Origin: Halorubrum rutilum
Lineage (GTDB): Archaea; Halobacteriota; Halobacteria; Halobacteriales; Haloferacaceae
Length of the DNA: 64,000 bases
Assembly: GCF_024494565.1 (NCBI RefSeq)
Contig: NZ_JANHDN010000003.1
Location: 1-64,000, forward strand
Direction: 5' to 3'
Both the position numbers and the translations under genes were made by a program. Positions 42,592 through 50,259 of this stretch are shown one piece after another (positions within the stretch are counted from its first letter, which is position 1; the number at the start of each line of letters is the position of its first letter). Below the pieces are notes generated by a model. It worked only from the letters and a program-made list of their open reading frames with translations. It was not told the origin of the DNA and made no database searches.

Positions 42592-42888
42592 ATGTCAACG
42601 GCGGTGCAAGTGGACGAAGACGCGAAATCCAAACTCGAGGAACTCCAAGCGGAGATCAAATTGAAAACTGGAAAGAAGGTCACACAGCAGGAGATCCTCA
42701 CACAGTTGATCGAGTCGGCTGTGGAGTCCGAGACGGAGTTTGTCGACTCGTTTCGCGACGGAGCCCGGAGTTTGAGTGAGAAGGAAATCGAAGCGCTCAA
42801 TCAAGGACGATTCGCGTCCGGTGTGGAGACGGACGAGGAGGATATCGACGACATACTCTACGGGCAGGGATCACGTACGAGAGATTGA
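42592..42888 (+). CDS. Orphan ribbon-helix-helix antitoxin
   Basis: 98 residues. STAVQVDEDAKSKLEELQAE then KLKTGKKVTQQEILTQLIES is the N-terminal ribbon and helices of VapB-like antitoxins. The tail DEEDIDDILYGQGS is the usual toxin-binding end. No toxin follows: the next gene is convergent and has its own antitoxin. Either the cognate PIN gene was lost or the protein acts on another toxin. Confidence 0.65.
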   Translation: MSTAVQVDEDAKSKLEELQAEIKLKTGKKVTQQEILTQLIESAVESETEFVDSFRDGARSLSEKEIEALNQGRFASGVETDEEDIDDILYGQGSRTRD

Positions 42889-42915
42889 CGGAGGAACTTC
42901 CTTGTCACCCGTGGG

Positions 42916-43362
42916 TCAGACCGCGTGGAACTCTTCGAGCACCGATTCCGGAACGGGATTGGTGTACGAGAACGGCTCGTCAGTACACAGTGCCTCGAAG
43001 TCACGATCGGTCGTCACCAACCGATCGGCGTCGGCTTCGCGTGCGAGCGCGATGTAGAAGCAGTCGTACACGTCGTGGTTTTTCTCCACGCTGATGTCGT
43101 ACGCGTTGAGAACGGTGTCTGGTGAGACGTCGATTGATTCTGTCGGATGCTGAAGGAGCGACCGAACGGCATTTCGAGCATCGACCGTGGACAGCCCAAG
43201 GTCTCCGAGCACCCATTGGACGCGGAGCGGGGGATAGCCGAACAACAGGAGCGTGTCGGTTCCCTCCAGCGCGGGAACGAGATGATCGGCGATGTAGGGA
43301 TGTCCGGGGTGATCATCGATCAGCTGAATCGCGAGGGCGTTAATATCCGGAAGGATCCGCAT
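42916..43362 (-). CDS. vapC: PIN-domain toxin
   Basis: 148 residues. MRILPDINALAIQLIDDHPG has the first aspartate, YDISVEKNHDVYDCFYIALA the central acidic cluster with D-x-Y-D, and DADRLVTTDRDFEAL the third. Start lies directly at the stop of the upstream AbrB-like antitoxin, giving a clear TA pair. Intact. Confidence 0.82.
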   Translation of the reverse strand: MRILPDINALAIQLIDDHPGHPYIADHLVPALEGTDTLLLFGYPPLRVQWVLGDLGLSTVDARNAVRSLLQHPTESIDVSPDTVLNAYDISVEKNHDVYDCFYIALAREADADRLVTTDRDFEALCTDEPFSYTNPVPESVLEEFHAV

Positions 43363-43635
43363 TTACTCCTCCCCGAACGTTGCGCGTCCGACGTCGCGGA
43401 ACGCGTCGTCGCCCCACTCGTCTCGCGAGCGACCCGTCGACACCGTCTGAAGTTCGGGGAGCTGGCGGACGAGCCGAATCGTATTTCCTCCACGGACGAC
43501 AGTGAACGCCGTTCCGCCCTCGATCCCGAGGTCGTCCCTGAGCGGCTTGGGGATCGTCAGCCGCCCTCGATCGTTTATCTCGGCTTCGCCGTACTCCTCG
43601 CCGCCGTTAGTGTCGGCGTCGTCTGGTGTGCTCAT
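43363..43635 (-). CDS. AbrB/SpoVT-type antitoxin
   Basis: 90 residues. EAEINDRGRLTIPKPLRDDL then GIEGGTAFTVVRGGNTIRLV is the SpoVT/AbrB swapped-hairpin DNA-binding fold, and the acidic tail (WGDDAFRDVGRATFGEE) contacts the toxin. Adjacent to the PIN gene. Confidence 0.82.
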   Translation of the reverse strand: MSTPDDADTNGGEEYGEAEINDRGRLTIPKPLRDDLGIEGGTAFTVVRGGNTIRLVRQLPELQTVSTGRSRDEWGDDAFRDVGRATFGEE

Positions 43636-43795
43636 CGAATCATCTCGTCGGATCTACGTGATTCGATCAACATAACATGTGATGATTTATTTAATCGGAT
43701 CGTACCTGTTACACAGACGCTGTCTGATACTTCAAAACGAACGGCAAGCAGAGAGAACCGAAGCGCTAAACCGACATCTCCGAGGAGACGTACGT

Positions 43796-44707
43796 ATGAA
43801 CGACAAACGCGTCCTCGTCACGGGCGGCGCGGGCTTCATCGGCTCGAACCTCGCGAACCGCCTCGCCGCCGACAACGACGTGATCGCCGTCGACGACACG
43901 TACCTCGGCACGCCCGAGAACCTCGACCCCGAGGTCGAGTTCGTCGAGGCCTCCGTGCTCGACAGCGACTACCCCGCCGACGTCGACGTCCTCTTCCACC
44001 TCGCCGCGCTCTCCTCGCGGAACATGCACGAGGAGGACCCCCGGCGCGGCTGCCGTGTCAACGTCGAGGGATTCGTCAACGCGGTCGAACGCGCCCGAAA
44101 AGAAGGTTGCGAAACGGTCGTCTACGCCTCCACCTCCTCGATCTACGGCAGCCGCACCGAGCCCTCGCCCGTCGACATGGACGTGGAGGCCCACACCGCC
44201 TACGAGGCCTCCAAGCTCGCCCGCGAGCGCTATGGGGAGTACTACGCCAACCACCACGAGATGAACGTCGCCGGGCTTCGGTTCTTCTCCGTCTACCAGG
44301 GCTTCGGCGGCAACGAGAAGCACAAGGGCGAGTACGCGAACACGGTCGCGCAGTTCGCGGACGCCATCGCGAACGGTGAGGCCCCCGAGCTGTTCGGCGA
44401 CGGCAGCCAGACCCGCGACTTCACCCACGTCTCGGACGTGGCTCGCGCCTGCGAACTCGCCGCGGATCACGAGCTGACGGGCGTCTACAACGTCGGCACC
44501 GAGGAGGCGTACACGTTCAACGAGATGGTCGCGATGATCAACGACGCGCTCGGCACCGATATCGACCCCGAGTATATCGAGTGCCCCTTCGACGGCTACG
44601 TCCACGACACGATGGCCGACTACTCGCAGTTCCACGCGGCGACCGGCTGGGAGCCACAGATCAGCTTCGAGGAGGGCGTCGAGCTGGTGTGTGAGCCGTA
44701 CAAGTAG
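43796..44707 (+). CDS. NAD-dependent sugar-nucleotide epimerase (GalE-like)
   Basis: 303 residues, extended SDR fold. VLVTGGAGFIGSNLANRLAA at residues 6-25 is the NAD-binding glycine motif, VVYASTSSIYGSR the catalytic Ser/Thr strand, AYEASKLARERYG the Y-x-x-x-K catalytic pair, and FGDGSQTRDFTHVSDVARAC the substrate-side motif. UDP-sugar 4-epimerases and related dehydratases share this. ATG chosen over an open upstream extension because it starts right at the first beta strand. Likely supplies a sugar for surface glycans. Confidence 0.88.
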   Translation: MNDKRVLVTGGAGFIGSNLANRLAADNDVIAVDDTYLGTPENLDPEVEFVEASVLDSDYPADVDVLFHLAALSSRNMHEEDPRRGCRVNVEGFVNAVERARKEGCETVVYASTSSIYGSRTEPSPVDMDVEAHTAYEASKLARERYGEYYANHHEMNVAGLRFFSVYQGFGGNEKHKGEYANTVAQFADAIANGEAPELFGDGSQTRDFTHVSDVARACELAADHELTGVYNVGTEEAYTFNEMVAMINDALGTDIDPEYIECPFDGYVHDTMADYSQFHAATGWEPQISFEEGVELVCEPYK

Positions 44708-44708
44708 G

Positions 44709-45035
44709 TTAGATCCACCCGTTCGGAACGACCTCAACGATCTCAGTTCGGTCGGAATACGCCTCGCCGATCCGTCGGATCGCAGTCAGAACGTCGCCCA
44801 CGGGCGGCTGGTCGAGCTGGTGGAAGTACAGGCACCCGCATCGCTCTGAGAGTTCAAAGAAGTCATCGTCCGCGGTCAACACGACGTACCCGTTCTCGCG
44901 GGCGTACGCCGCGATGTCGGGATCGGTCGCACGCGGATCGAGCGCGTCGCGAACGGTGACTGCTTGAAGATCGGGCACTTCGATACAGGCATCGACATAA
45001 CGGCGTGCGACGTTCTGGTCGCAAAGTAGCCGCAT
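44709..45035 (-). CDS. DUF5615 PIN-like toxin
   Basis: 108 residues. MRLLCDQNVARRYVDACIEV, ARENGYVVLTADDDFFELSE and GCLYFHQLDQPPVGDVLTAI follow the DUF5615 (Mut7-C-like) pattern with D6 and the D-D-D cluster as acidic site. Overlaps the upstream DUF433 gene by 1 bp. DUF433/DUF5615 is a recognised toxin-antitoxin pair. Confidence 0.8.
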   Translation of the reverse strand: MRLLCDQNVARRYVDACIEVPDLQAVTVRDALDPRATDPDIAAYARENGYVVLTADDDFFELSERCGCLYFHQLDQPPVGDVLTAIRRIGEAYSDRTEIVEVVPNGWI

Positions 45036-45310
45036 TACTGCGGTGCGCGACTCAGGTCCTCTAATCGCTCACGCATCTCCGTCTCCTCTTCGGCGATCGC
45101 CTCCATCTCGTCGGGATTCGACTCGTAGTACTCGAGGGCGGCATCGATCTCGTCGGCCGTCAGATCGAACTCCTCGGCGACGGCCGCCGTCGACCAATCG
45201 TGCCCGCGAACGAGAGATCCTACCTGATACACGCCGACGCGTGTCCCCTCTATCCGCGGTTTCCCGCCGAGCACGTTCGGCGTCGAGACCACGGGGATGG
45301 TCACGCTCAT
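45035..45310 (-). CDS. DUF433 antitoxin
   Basis: 91 residues starting MSVTIPVVSTPNVLGGKPRI. GGKPRIEGTRVGVYQVGSLV then EEFDLTADEIDAALEYYESN is diagnostic of DUF433. A longer open frame upstream has no family residues and overlaps the remnant of the pRiA4b-like gene, so I chose this ATG. Confidence 0.82.
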   Translation of the reverse strand: MSVTIPVVSTPNVLGGKPRIEGTRVGVYQVGSLVRGHDWSTAAVAEEFDLTADEIDAALEYYESNPDEMEAIAEEETEMRERLEDLSRAPQ

Positions 45311-45333
45311 ATCCGTAGTTTCTCCGGGAAGCG

Positions 45334-45549
45334 TCATAACGTTTTGGCGGAACTCTCGTTCGGTCTGCACCGTCGCTCTGTCGCTACAGTTCTGCACCGA
45401 CATCCCCATGCGTCTCCGGATCGGGCACGTGTTGTTCTGTTACGTCTGCTGGCTGGTGCCCTGACCAAGCCCCCCGCCCCGCCGCGCTCGCTGGCGACGT
45501 GTGAATGCTCGTCCGCCGGTCCACTGTCGTCGATTTCCTTCAGGATCGC
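45334..45549 (-). pseudogene. 3' fragment of a pRiA4b ORF-3-like gene
   Basis: Starts directly at the right end of the IS1341 element at 45550. The first codons read AILKEIDDSGPADE, which continue exactly the WRFY end of the 5' fragment at 47120 to give WRFYAILKEI, a family motif. The open frame goes to 45334, but only the first ~25 codons look genuine. Confidence 0.75.
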
Positions 45550-45554
45550 GTGAA

Positions 45555-46790
45555 CTACCCCACCCTACCGCTCGGGCTGACGCCCTCGCGCTTGAGGGTG
45601 GGGCTTCCTGTTTCCACGACGCGCTTTGCATCCACAACCGAGGACACAGGGAGCGCAGTCTCCACAGGCGTTGATTCGGAGCGTCCCGCTCCTAACCGCT
45701 TCTTCACACCGCGAGAAAGAATGTTCCGCGCCGCGTTCTCGTCTCTGTCCGCCTCGAACCCACACGCCGGGCAGGAGTGTTCGCGCATCCACAACGGTTT
45801 CTCGGTCGAAACGCCGCAGGATGCACACTCTTTCGTCGTTCCGCGCGGATTCACAGCAACGAAGTGCGTTCCTTCGCGTTCGCACTTGTATTTGAGCATC
45901 CGCAGGAACGTCCTCCACGCCGCACCTGCCCGGTTCCGCGAGTTGCCCGGTAGTTCGACCAACCCCTTCGCGTCCAAATCCTCGACGGCCACGAAGTCGT
46001 ACTCCCGAGCGTAGTAGTTCGAGAGCTTGTGTAAGAAGTCGCGGCGCTTGTTCTTCAACTCGGCGTGGCGTTCTGCCACGATCCGACGCTGTTTCTCCCA
46101 ATTGTCCGACCCGTGCTGTTTCCGCGAGAGGTCGCGCTGTGCGCGTTCCAAACGCTCGCGTTCGTCGGACAGGTCGAGGGATTCGACGGCGGTTCCGTCG
46201 GTGTCGTGGGCGTACTTGAGAATCCCCACGTCGATACCGACGTAGTTCTCGGGATTCTCCGGCTTCTCCGGCGGGTCGTCGGCTGTCTCGATGCTGAGAA
46301 TGGCGTACCACTTCCCGGTAGGTTCTTGCTTGACCGTGACGGTCTTAATGTCGGCGTCGTCGGGGAGGTCGCGGTGGAAAGTGAGCGGGATTTCTCCGAG
46401 TTTTGAGAGCCACAGTCGCGTCCGACCGCCCGTGTTCTTGAGCTTGAAGCCGGATTGACTGTAGGTGAAGCTGCGGTACTCGCCCGGTGCCTTCCACTTG
46501 AGCGTCCCGACGCGGTAGCCGTTCTCTTTGCGCTCTCGTAGTGTCGAGAGGTTGTCGTACAGCCGTTGTACGACCTTCTGTAGTACCTTCGAATGAACGC
46601 CTTTCAGGTCGCTCCACCACTTCTTGAGACTCGGCAGGAGCTTCTGCTCGGAGTATGCCGAGGTGTCGTCGGTGCGGTTGAGTCGGTGGAGAAAGTGGTT
46701 GTAGACCTGTCTACAGGTATCGACAGTCCACGCTAACTGTTCTTCGAGAGCGTCGGACGGTCGGAGTCGATACCTGTAGTTGTAGTTCAC
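45555..46790 (-). CDS. tnpB: TnpB RNA-guided nuclease (IS1341 family), canonical active site
   Basis: 411 residues from a GTG start that overlaps the stop of the small upstream gene (GTGA). RuvC-I YVGIDVGILKY, RuvC-II FVAVEDLDAKG, zinc finger CASCG … CPACG, RuvC-III DRDENAARNIL: complete. Close relative of the copies at 33306 and 59878, with extra residues KKRLGAGRS near the C-terminus. Confidence 0.9.
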   Translation of the reverse strand: MNYNYRYRLRPSDALEEQLAWTVDTCRQVYNHFLHRLNRTDDTSAYSEQKLLPSLKKWWSDLKGVHSKVLQKVVQRLYDNLSTLRERKENGYRVGTLKWKAPGEYRSFTYSQSGFKLKNTGGRTRLWLSKLGEIPLTFHRDLPDDADIKTVTVKQEPTGKWYAILSIETADDPPEKPENPENYVGIDVGILKYAHDTDGTAVESLDLSDERERLERAQRDLSRKQHGSDNWEKQRRIVAERHAELKNKRRDFLHKLSNYYAREYDFVAVEDLDAKGLVELPGNSRNRAGAAWRTFLRMLKYKCEREGTHFVAVNPRGTTKECASCGVSTEKPLWMREHSCPACGFEADRDENAARNILSRGVKKRLGAGRSESTPVETALPVSSVVDAKRVVETGSPTLKREGVSPSGRVG

Positions 46791-46906
46791 GAGCGTTCTT
46801 CGATGAGTTCGTCAAGTTGTCCGCGAACGAACGACGAGAGGTTAAGATGGTTCTCCTCGACCCACTCGGCTTGGTCTTCGCGGATGGTGATGTTCTTCCG
46901 CCTCAC
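46787..46906 (-). CDS. Small ribbon-helix-helix-like protein preceding tnpB
   Basis: 39 residues from GTG: MRRKNITIREDQAEWVEENH followed by LNLSSFVRGQLDELIEERS. The R-K-x-I-T-I-R strand and two short helices fit a minimal ribbon-helix-helix DNA-binding protein. Overlaps tnpB by 4 bp, so translation is probably coupled. Paralog at 61126; replaced by DUF2080 in the copy at 33291. Confidence 0.72.
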   Translation of the reverse strand: MRRKNITIREDQAEWVEENHLNLSSFVRGQLDELIEERS

Positions 46907-47119
46907 TATATACGCATTATGCGTATCTATGCGCATAGTTGTTTCGATTGCGTGGGCCTGTGGGCCGAGCGTCGAACGTGTTTGAGAACCGTGCGGCGTT
47001 GACGAGACGCTTCGCGTCTCGTCCGCGCACGAGGGCTTTCTCTCGTGAACGCTGTATCCCCTCCCTACTCACTCGCTTCGCTCGTTCGTTGAGGAAGCGC
47101 CCTTAGCGCCTCAATTCAG

Positions 47120-47479
47120 GTAAAACCGCCACTCGTCGCCGTAGTCGTACAGGTAGCAGACGCGGTCGCGCTCGTCGAGATCCAGTCGATCGACCATCTC
47201 GTCGACGGTCGTCTCGCCGGCGTCGTACGCCGTCTCGTCGACGCCGAATGCGGTCGGCTCGCCTGACTCGTCGAACTCCCGTGGCGACTGAAATTTGATC
47301 TCGCTGTTCCAGTACGCCTCGCCCGCGCCGATGAACCAGAGGTGCCCGCGGTCGAGCCCCATCGCGTCGTTAACCGTCCGTTGAAACTCGGTGAGCGCGC
47401 GGTTCCCCCTGACGACAACGTCTCGCCAGAGGCCGGTCGAGTCCGGATCGTGCTTCACGCGGAATCGGTAGGTGGTCAC
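47120..47479 (-). pseudogene. 5' fragment of a pRiA4b ORF-3-like (IS1096 TnpR-like) gene
   Basis: 120 codons: YRFRVKHDPDSTGLWRDVVV near the start, then LTEFQRTVNDAMGLDRGHLW, FGVDETAYDAGETTVDEMVD and YLYDYGDEWRFY. This is the plasmid pRiA4b ORF-3-like family. It is interrupted after codon 120 by the IS1341 element; only two foreign residues precede a stop. The remainder lies at 45334-45549. Confidence 0.85.
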
Positions 47480-47530
47480 GGTCGGCTCGATAGCTTAGTA
47501 CGCGGTGATAAAACGACGCGTTCGGAACGC

Positions 47531-47740
47531 TCAGTGCCCCTCGACCGCGCTGCCGGCCGCGATGAGGAACCCGGTGATCGCGGTGATCAGCGCGACCGTC
47601 CCGATCGCGACGGCGCCGATCCGGAACGTGTCGCCCGACAGCCGGTCCGCGATCAGGAACAGGAAGACGGTGGTCACGAAGCCGATGAGGACGAGCGTCC
47701 GCCCGAACCGGGCGGCGTCGATGCCGGGTTCGCTAGACAC
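47531..47740 (-). CDS. Small two-helix membrane protein
   Basis: 69 residues from a GTG at 47740. Two membrane segments (TLVLIGFVTTVFLFLIADRL and VAIGTVALITAITGFLIAAG). Overlaps the upstream gene by 8 bp. Haloarchaeal conserved hypothetical type; no function. Confidence 0.65.
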   Translation of the reverse strand: MSSEPGIDAARFGRTLVLIGFVTTVFLFLIADRLSGDTFRIGAVAIGTVALITAITGFLIAAGSAVEGH

Positions 47741-47996
47741 GGTTGAGGAGCTCCTTGAGGACGCCCTGGTACTCATCTTCCGTCGCGGCGTTGCCGAGCG
47801 AGTGGATCGACTGGCAGATCCACAGCCCGGCGGTGAAGTTGATGAACGCCGCCATCGAGACGATACCCAGCTGGCCCTCGACGAACAGGCCCGAGACGAC
47901 CGCCCCGACGAACCCCAGCGCCATGAGGGCGTGCGTGACGAGCGAGCGGGTGCCGAAGTCGGCCAGCTGTAACGACAGACGAGTGCCAACGGCCAT
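47733..47996 (-). CDS. Small two-helix membrane protein
   Basis: 87 residues starting MAVGTRLSLQLADFG. Two membrane segments (HALMALGFVGAVVSGLFVEG and IVSMAAFINFTAGLWICQSI), polar C-terminus (DEYQGVLKELLNRV). Operonic with the next gene; both unknown. Confidence 0.65.
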   Translation of the reverse strand: MAVGTRLSLQLADFGTRSLVTHALMALGFVGAVVSGLFVEGQLGIVSMAAFINFTAGLWICQSIHSLGNAATEDEYQGVLKELLNRV

Positions 47997-48087
47997 ACCG
48001 ATCGGTTGTGGCTCGGGGTGTAAAGAGGTAGCGAGTCGCGGGGTCGTACCGGCGGTCGCCGCGAACGACGCGGACGCGGCCGGTCGG

Positions 48088-48387
48088 TCACTCGACGTCG
48101 GGCGCCGTCTCGTCGCTCCGACCGGGGAGCTCCAGCTCGATCTCGAGCTCCGGCTCGCCGACCCCCTCGAAGTCGATCTCGAGTCCGACCGGCTCCCCGA
48201 ACGCGAACGGGAGCTCCCACTCGTCGGCGACGATCGTCAGCTCGTCGTCGTCGCGGAGCTGCTCGCCGAGCCCGATCAGGAACTCGCCCGCCTCGCTCGC
48301 GTCGAGCCGGTACTCCTGCTCGAAGTCGCGGCCGGTTCGAATGACTGTGCGCTCTGTCTCGTCGGCGGTGGGTTCGGTGTCTGTCAT
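48088..48387 (-). CDS. Amphi-Trp domain protein
   Basis: 99 residues, very acidic. RTVIRTGRDFEQEYRLDASE then AGEFLIGLGEQLRDDDELTI, DEWELPFAFGEPVGLEIDFE and EPELEIELE match the amphi-Trp family, a haloarchaeal small beta-sheet domain named for conserved Trp. Function unknown. Followed by a gap of about 150 bp and then the IS605 element. Confidence 0.8.
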   Translation of the reverse strand: MTDTEPTADETERTVIRTGRDFEQEYRLDASEAGEFLIGLGEQLRDDDELTIVADEWELPFAFGEPVGLEIDFEGVGEPELEIELELPGRSDETAPDVE

Positions 48388-48685
48388 CGCGGTGGTGGTA
48401 CTCGGCGGTCACGGCGTGTCCGGTCCGCCCGCTCGGGCCCCCTCGATTTGGTGGGCCGCGGGAGACGCTCGAAACGCGGGCGAACCGCGTGACCTTCGGC
48501 GGTGGCTACGCGCGTTCGAATCAAAAGGGACGCGGTCCCTCGCGGGCGCTACATGAGAGAGGGGAACGCCCACAACTTCAGTTGTGGGATGAATCCGGTT
48601 ATATATGACACAATCCATCCTCAATAGCCGACTAAGAGTTGATAAAGCCATAACATCTAATATGAAATGGTATTTATCTGGTGGT

Positions 48686-49075
48686 ATGCCACGGGGGTAT
48701 AGTCGAGAACGAACGTCGGTTCACGGTCTCCACTATCACTTCGTGTGGTGTCCGAAGTACCGCAAGCCGGTACTAACGGACGAGGTTGTCGACCGTCTCA
48801 AACAACTCATCGAAGAGAAGGCCGACGAACTCGACCTCGACATCCTTCGATTGGCAATCCAGCCCGATTACGTACATCTGTTCATCACGGGCAACCCGAA
48901 ACTCACTCCGAACAAAATCATCCAGCAGATCAAAGGCTACACTTCACGAAACCTCCGTGAGGAGTTCGACTTCGGACTCCCCTCGCTGCGGACACGCTCG
49001 TACTTCGTCTCCTCAGCGGCCGAAGTGTCAATTCAAACCATCGAGGAGTATATTGAAGCACAGACTGGACAATAA
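48686..49075 (+). CDS. tnpA: TnpA, Y1 HUH transposase of IS200/IS605
   Basis: 129 residues from the ATG that gives normal family length (upstream ATGs at 48605 and 48662 also possible). VHGLHYHFVWCPKYRKPVL, KADELDLDILRLAIQPDYVH, QIKGYTSRNLREEF and LRTRSYFVSSAAEVSIQTIE then EYIEAQ follow the family; Y at the end of S-I-Q-T-I-E-E-Y is the catalytic tyrosine. The HUH motif reads Y-V-H-L-F rather than H-V-H, so the first His is replaced. May or may not be active. Confidence 0.85.
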   Translation: MPRGYSRERTSVHGLHYHFVWCPKYRKPVLTDEVVDRLKQLIEEKADELDLDILRLAIQPDYVHLFITGNPKLTPNKIIQQIKGYTSRNLREEFDFGLPSLRTRSYFVSSAAEVSIQTIEEYIEAQTGQ

Positions 49076-49077
49076 CG

Positions 49078-50247
49078 ATGCGCCGAGAGGTCACTACTAC
49101 AGTACGGGTCAAGCTCCATTCGCTGACCGAGCGGAAAGCCCGACTCGTCGAACGTGAATACGGTGCGTTTCAAGATGCCGTTCACGGTGACGACGTGAAT
49201 CTCTACTCCGCCACCAAGCAACAGGCGGGCAAAGTCCGGTCGAATAAGAACCCACGAAACGACACCGAGCAACCAATTGTCCTTCGGAACGACTGCATCA
49301 CCATCGAACACGATGAGGATACGGTTCTCTCGTCGTGGTGGTTCAAACTCCCTGTCTATAACCCCGAGAAAGAACGCGGGGATAGCATCTGGGTGCCCGT
49401 TCACGTCCCAGAGAAAGACACGCACCTCCTCGAAGACAAGTGCATCTGCGACTCGGAGCTTGTCTATCGGGACGATGAATGGTACGTTCACCTCGTCTGC
49501 AACCGGTCTGTGGCCGTCGCAGACGAGTATGACGACGTACTTGCCGTCGATATGGGAGCGAAGTGGATAGCCGTTAGCACATTCCTCTCCGACCGCGATA
49601 CACAGTTCCACGGCGCGGAAGTGCGTCGTGTCCGCGAGCACTACAAACAACTTCGCAAGAGCATCGGGAAGGCGAAGGTCCGCTCAGGGGCACGGGTCAT
49701 CAAGCGCCTTGGAGACAAGGAATCCCGGACAGTCGAACATGAACTGCATCAAGTAGCGAACGAACTCATTACCCGCGCGCGTGAACGTAACGCAATCATT
49801 GTGTTCGGTGATATGACCGGGTTGCACTTCGACATCGACGAGGGACGGTATGTGAACGACAAGATCCACAAGATGCCGTACGCGAAGATGGCGAACATTC
49901 TCACGTACAAAGCCCATCTTGACGGGCGTGAGTGCGTTCCAATCAAAGAGTACGATACGTCTGTGACGTGCTGGCGGTGCGGGTCGCAGCACACGAGTCG
50001 GGAGGTACAGGGTCGTGTCGAGTGTCACGACTGTGGATTGGACGACAACGCCGACAAGAATGGTGCGACGAATATCGGTAAACGAGCCGTCGGTAAGAAC
50101 ATTCAGAGTCCGCTATCGACGGCAGGGGCTGTTGTGGCTCAGCCCGAAACGCAGGTCGTACTCAAGGGAACCAACGATGAGATGGAACCTGCGAACTCCC
50201 CAGACGACGTGGAGCTAACCCTCAGTGAGGGAAATCCACGACGTTAG
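49078..50247 (+). CDS. tnpB: TnpB with relocated RuvC glutamate, IS605 partner
   Basis: 389 residues starting 2 bp after the tnpA stop. RuvC-I VLAVDMGAKWIAVS, RuvC-II site Gly instead of Glu (IIVFGDMTGLHFD), alternative Glu in CVPIKEYDTSVTCWRC, zinc finger CWRCG … CHDCG, RuvC-III DNADKNGATNIG. Complete by length. Confidence 0.88.
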   Translation: MRREVTTTVRVKLHSLTERKARLVEREYGAFQDAVHGDDVNLYSATKQQAGKVRSNKNPRNDTEQPIVLRNDCITIEHDEDTVLSSWWFKLPVYNPEKERGDSIWVPVHVPEKDTHLLEDKCICDSELVYRDDEWYVHLVCNRSVAVADEYDDVLAVDMGAKWIAVSTFLSDRDTQFHGAEVRRVREHYKQLRKSIGKAKVRSGARVIKRLGDKESRTVEHELHQVANELITRARERNAIIVFGDMTGLHFDIDEGRYVNDKIHKMPYAKMANILTYKAHLDGRECVPIKEYDTSVTCWRCGSQHTSREVQGRVECHDCGLDDNADKNGATNIGKRAVGKNIQSPLSTAGAVVAQPETQVVLKGTNDEMEPANSPDDVELTLSEGNPRR

Positions 50248-50259
50248 TCGCGGGAGAAG

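Larger units (their letters stand above)
45550..47119 (-). mobile_element. IS1341-type element, 1570 bp, inserted in a pRiA4b-like gene
   Basis: Same family as 33291 and 59863. Right end GTGAACTACCCC with a 9-bp hairpin, left end with GGCC-TGTG-GGCC and TTAGCGCCT. Removing bases 45550-47119 joins TTTTAC to GCGATC and restores the host reading frame, which fixes both boundaries and shows insertion after a minus-strand TTAC. Confidence 0.88.

Noticed and set aside
48514..48522. GTTCGAATC, the consensus T-loop of a tRNA
   Set aside because: No flanking T-stem, anticodon arm or acceptor complement nearby; chance match.
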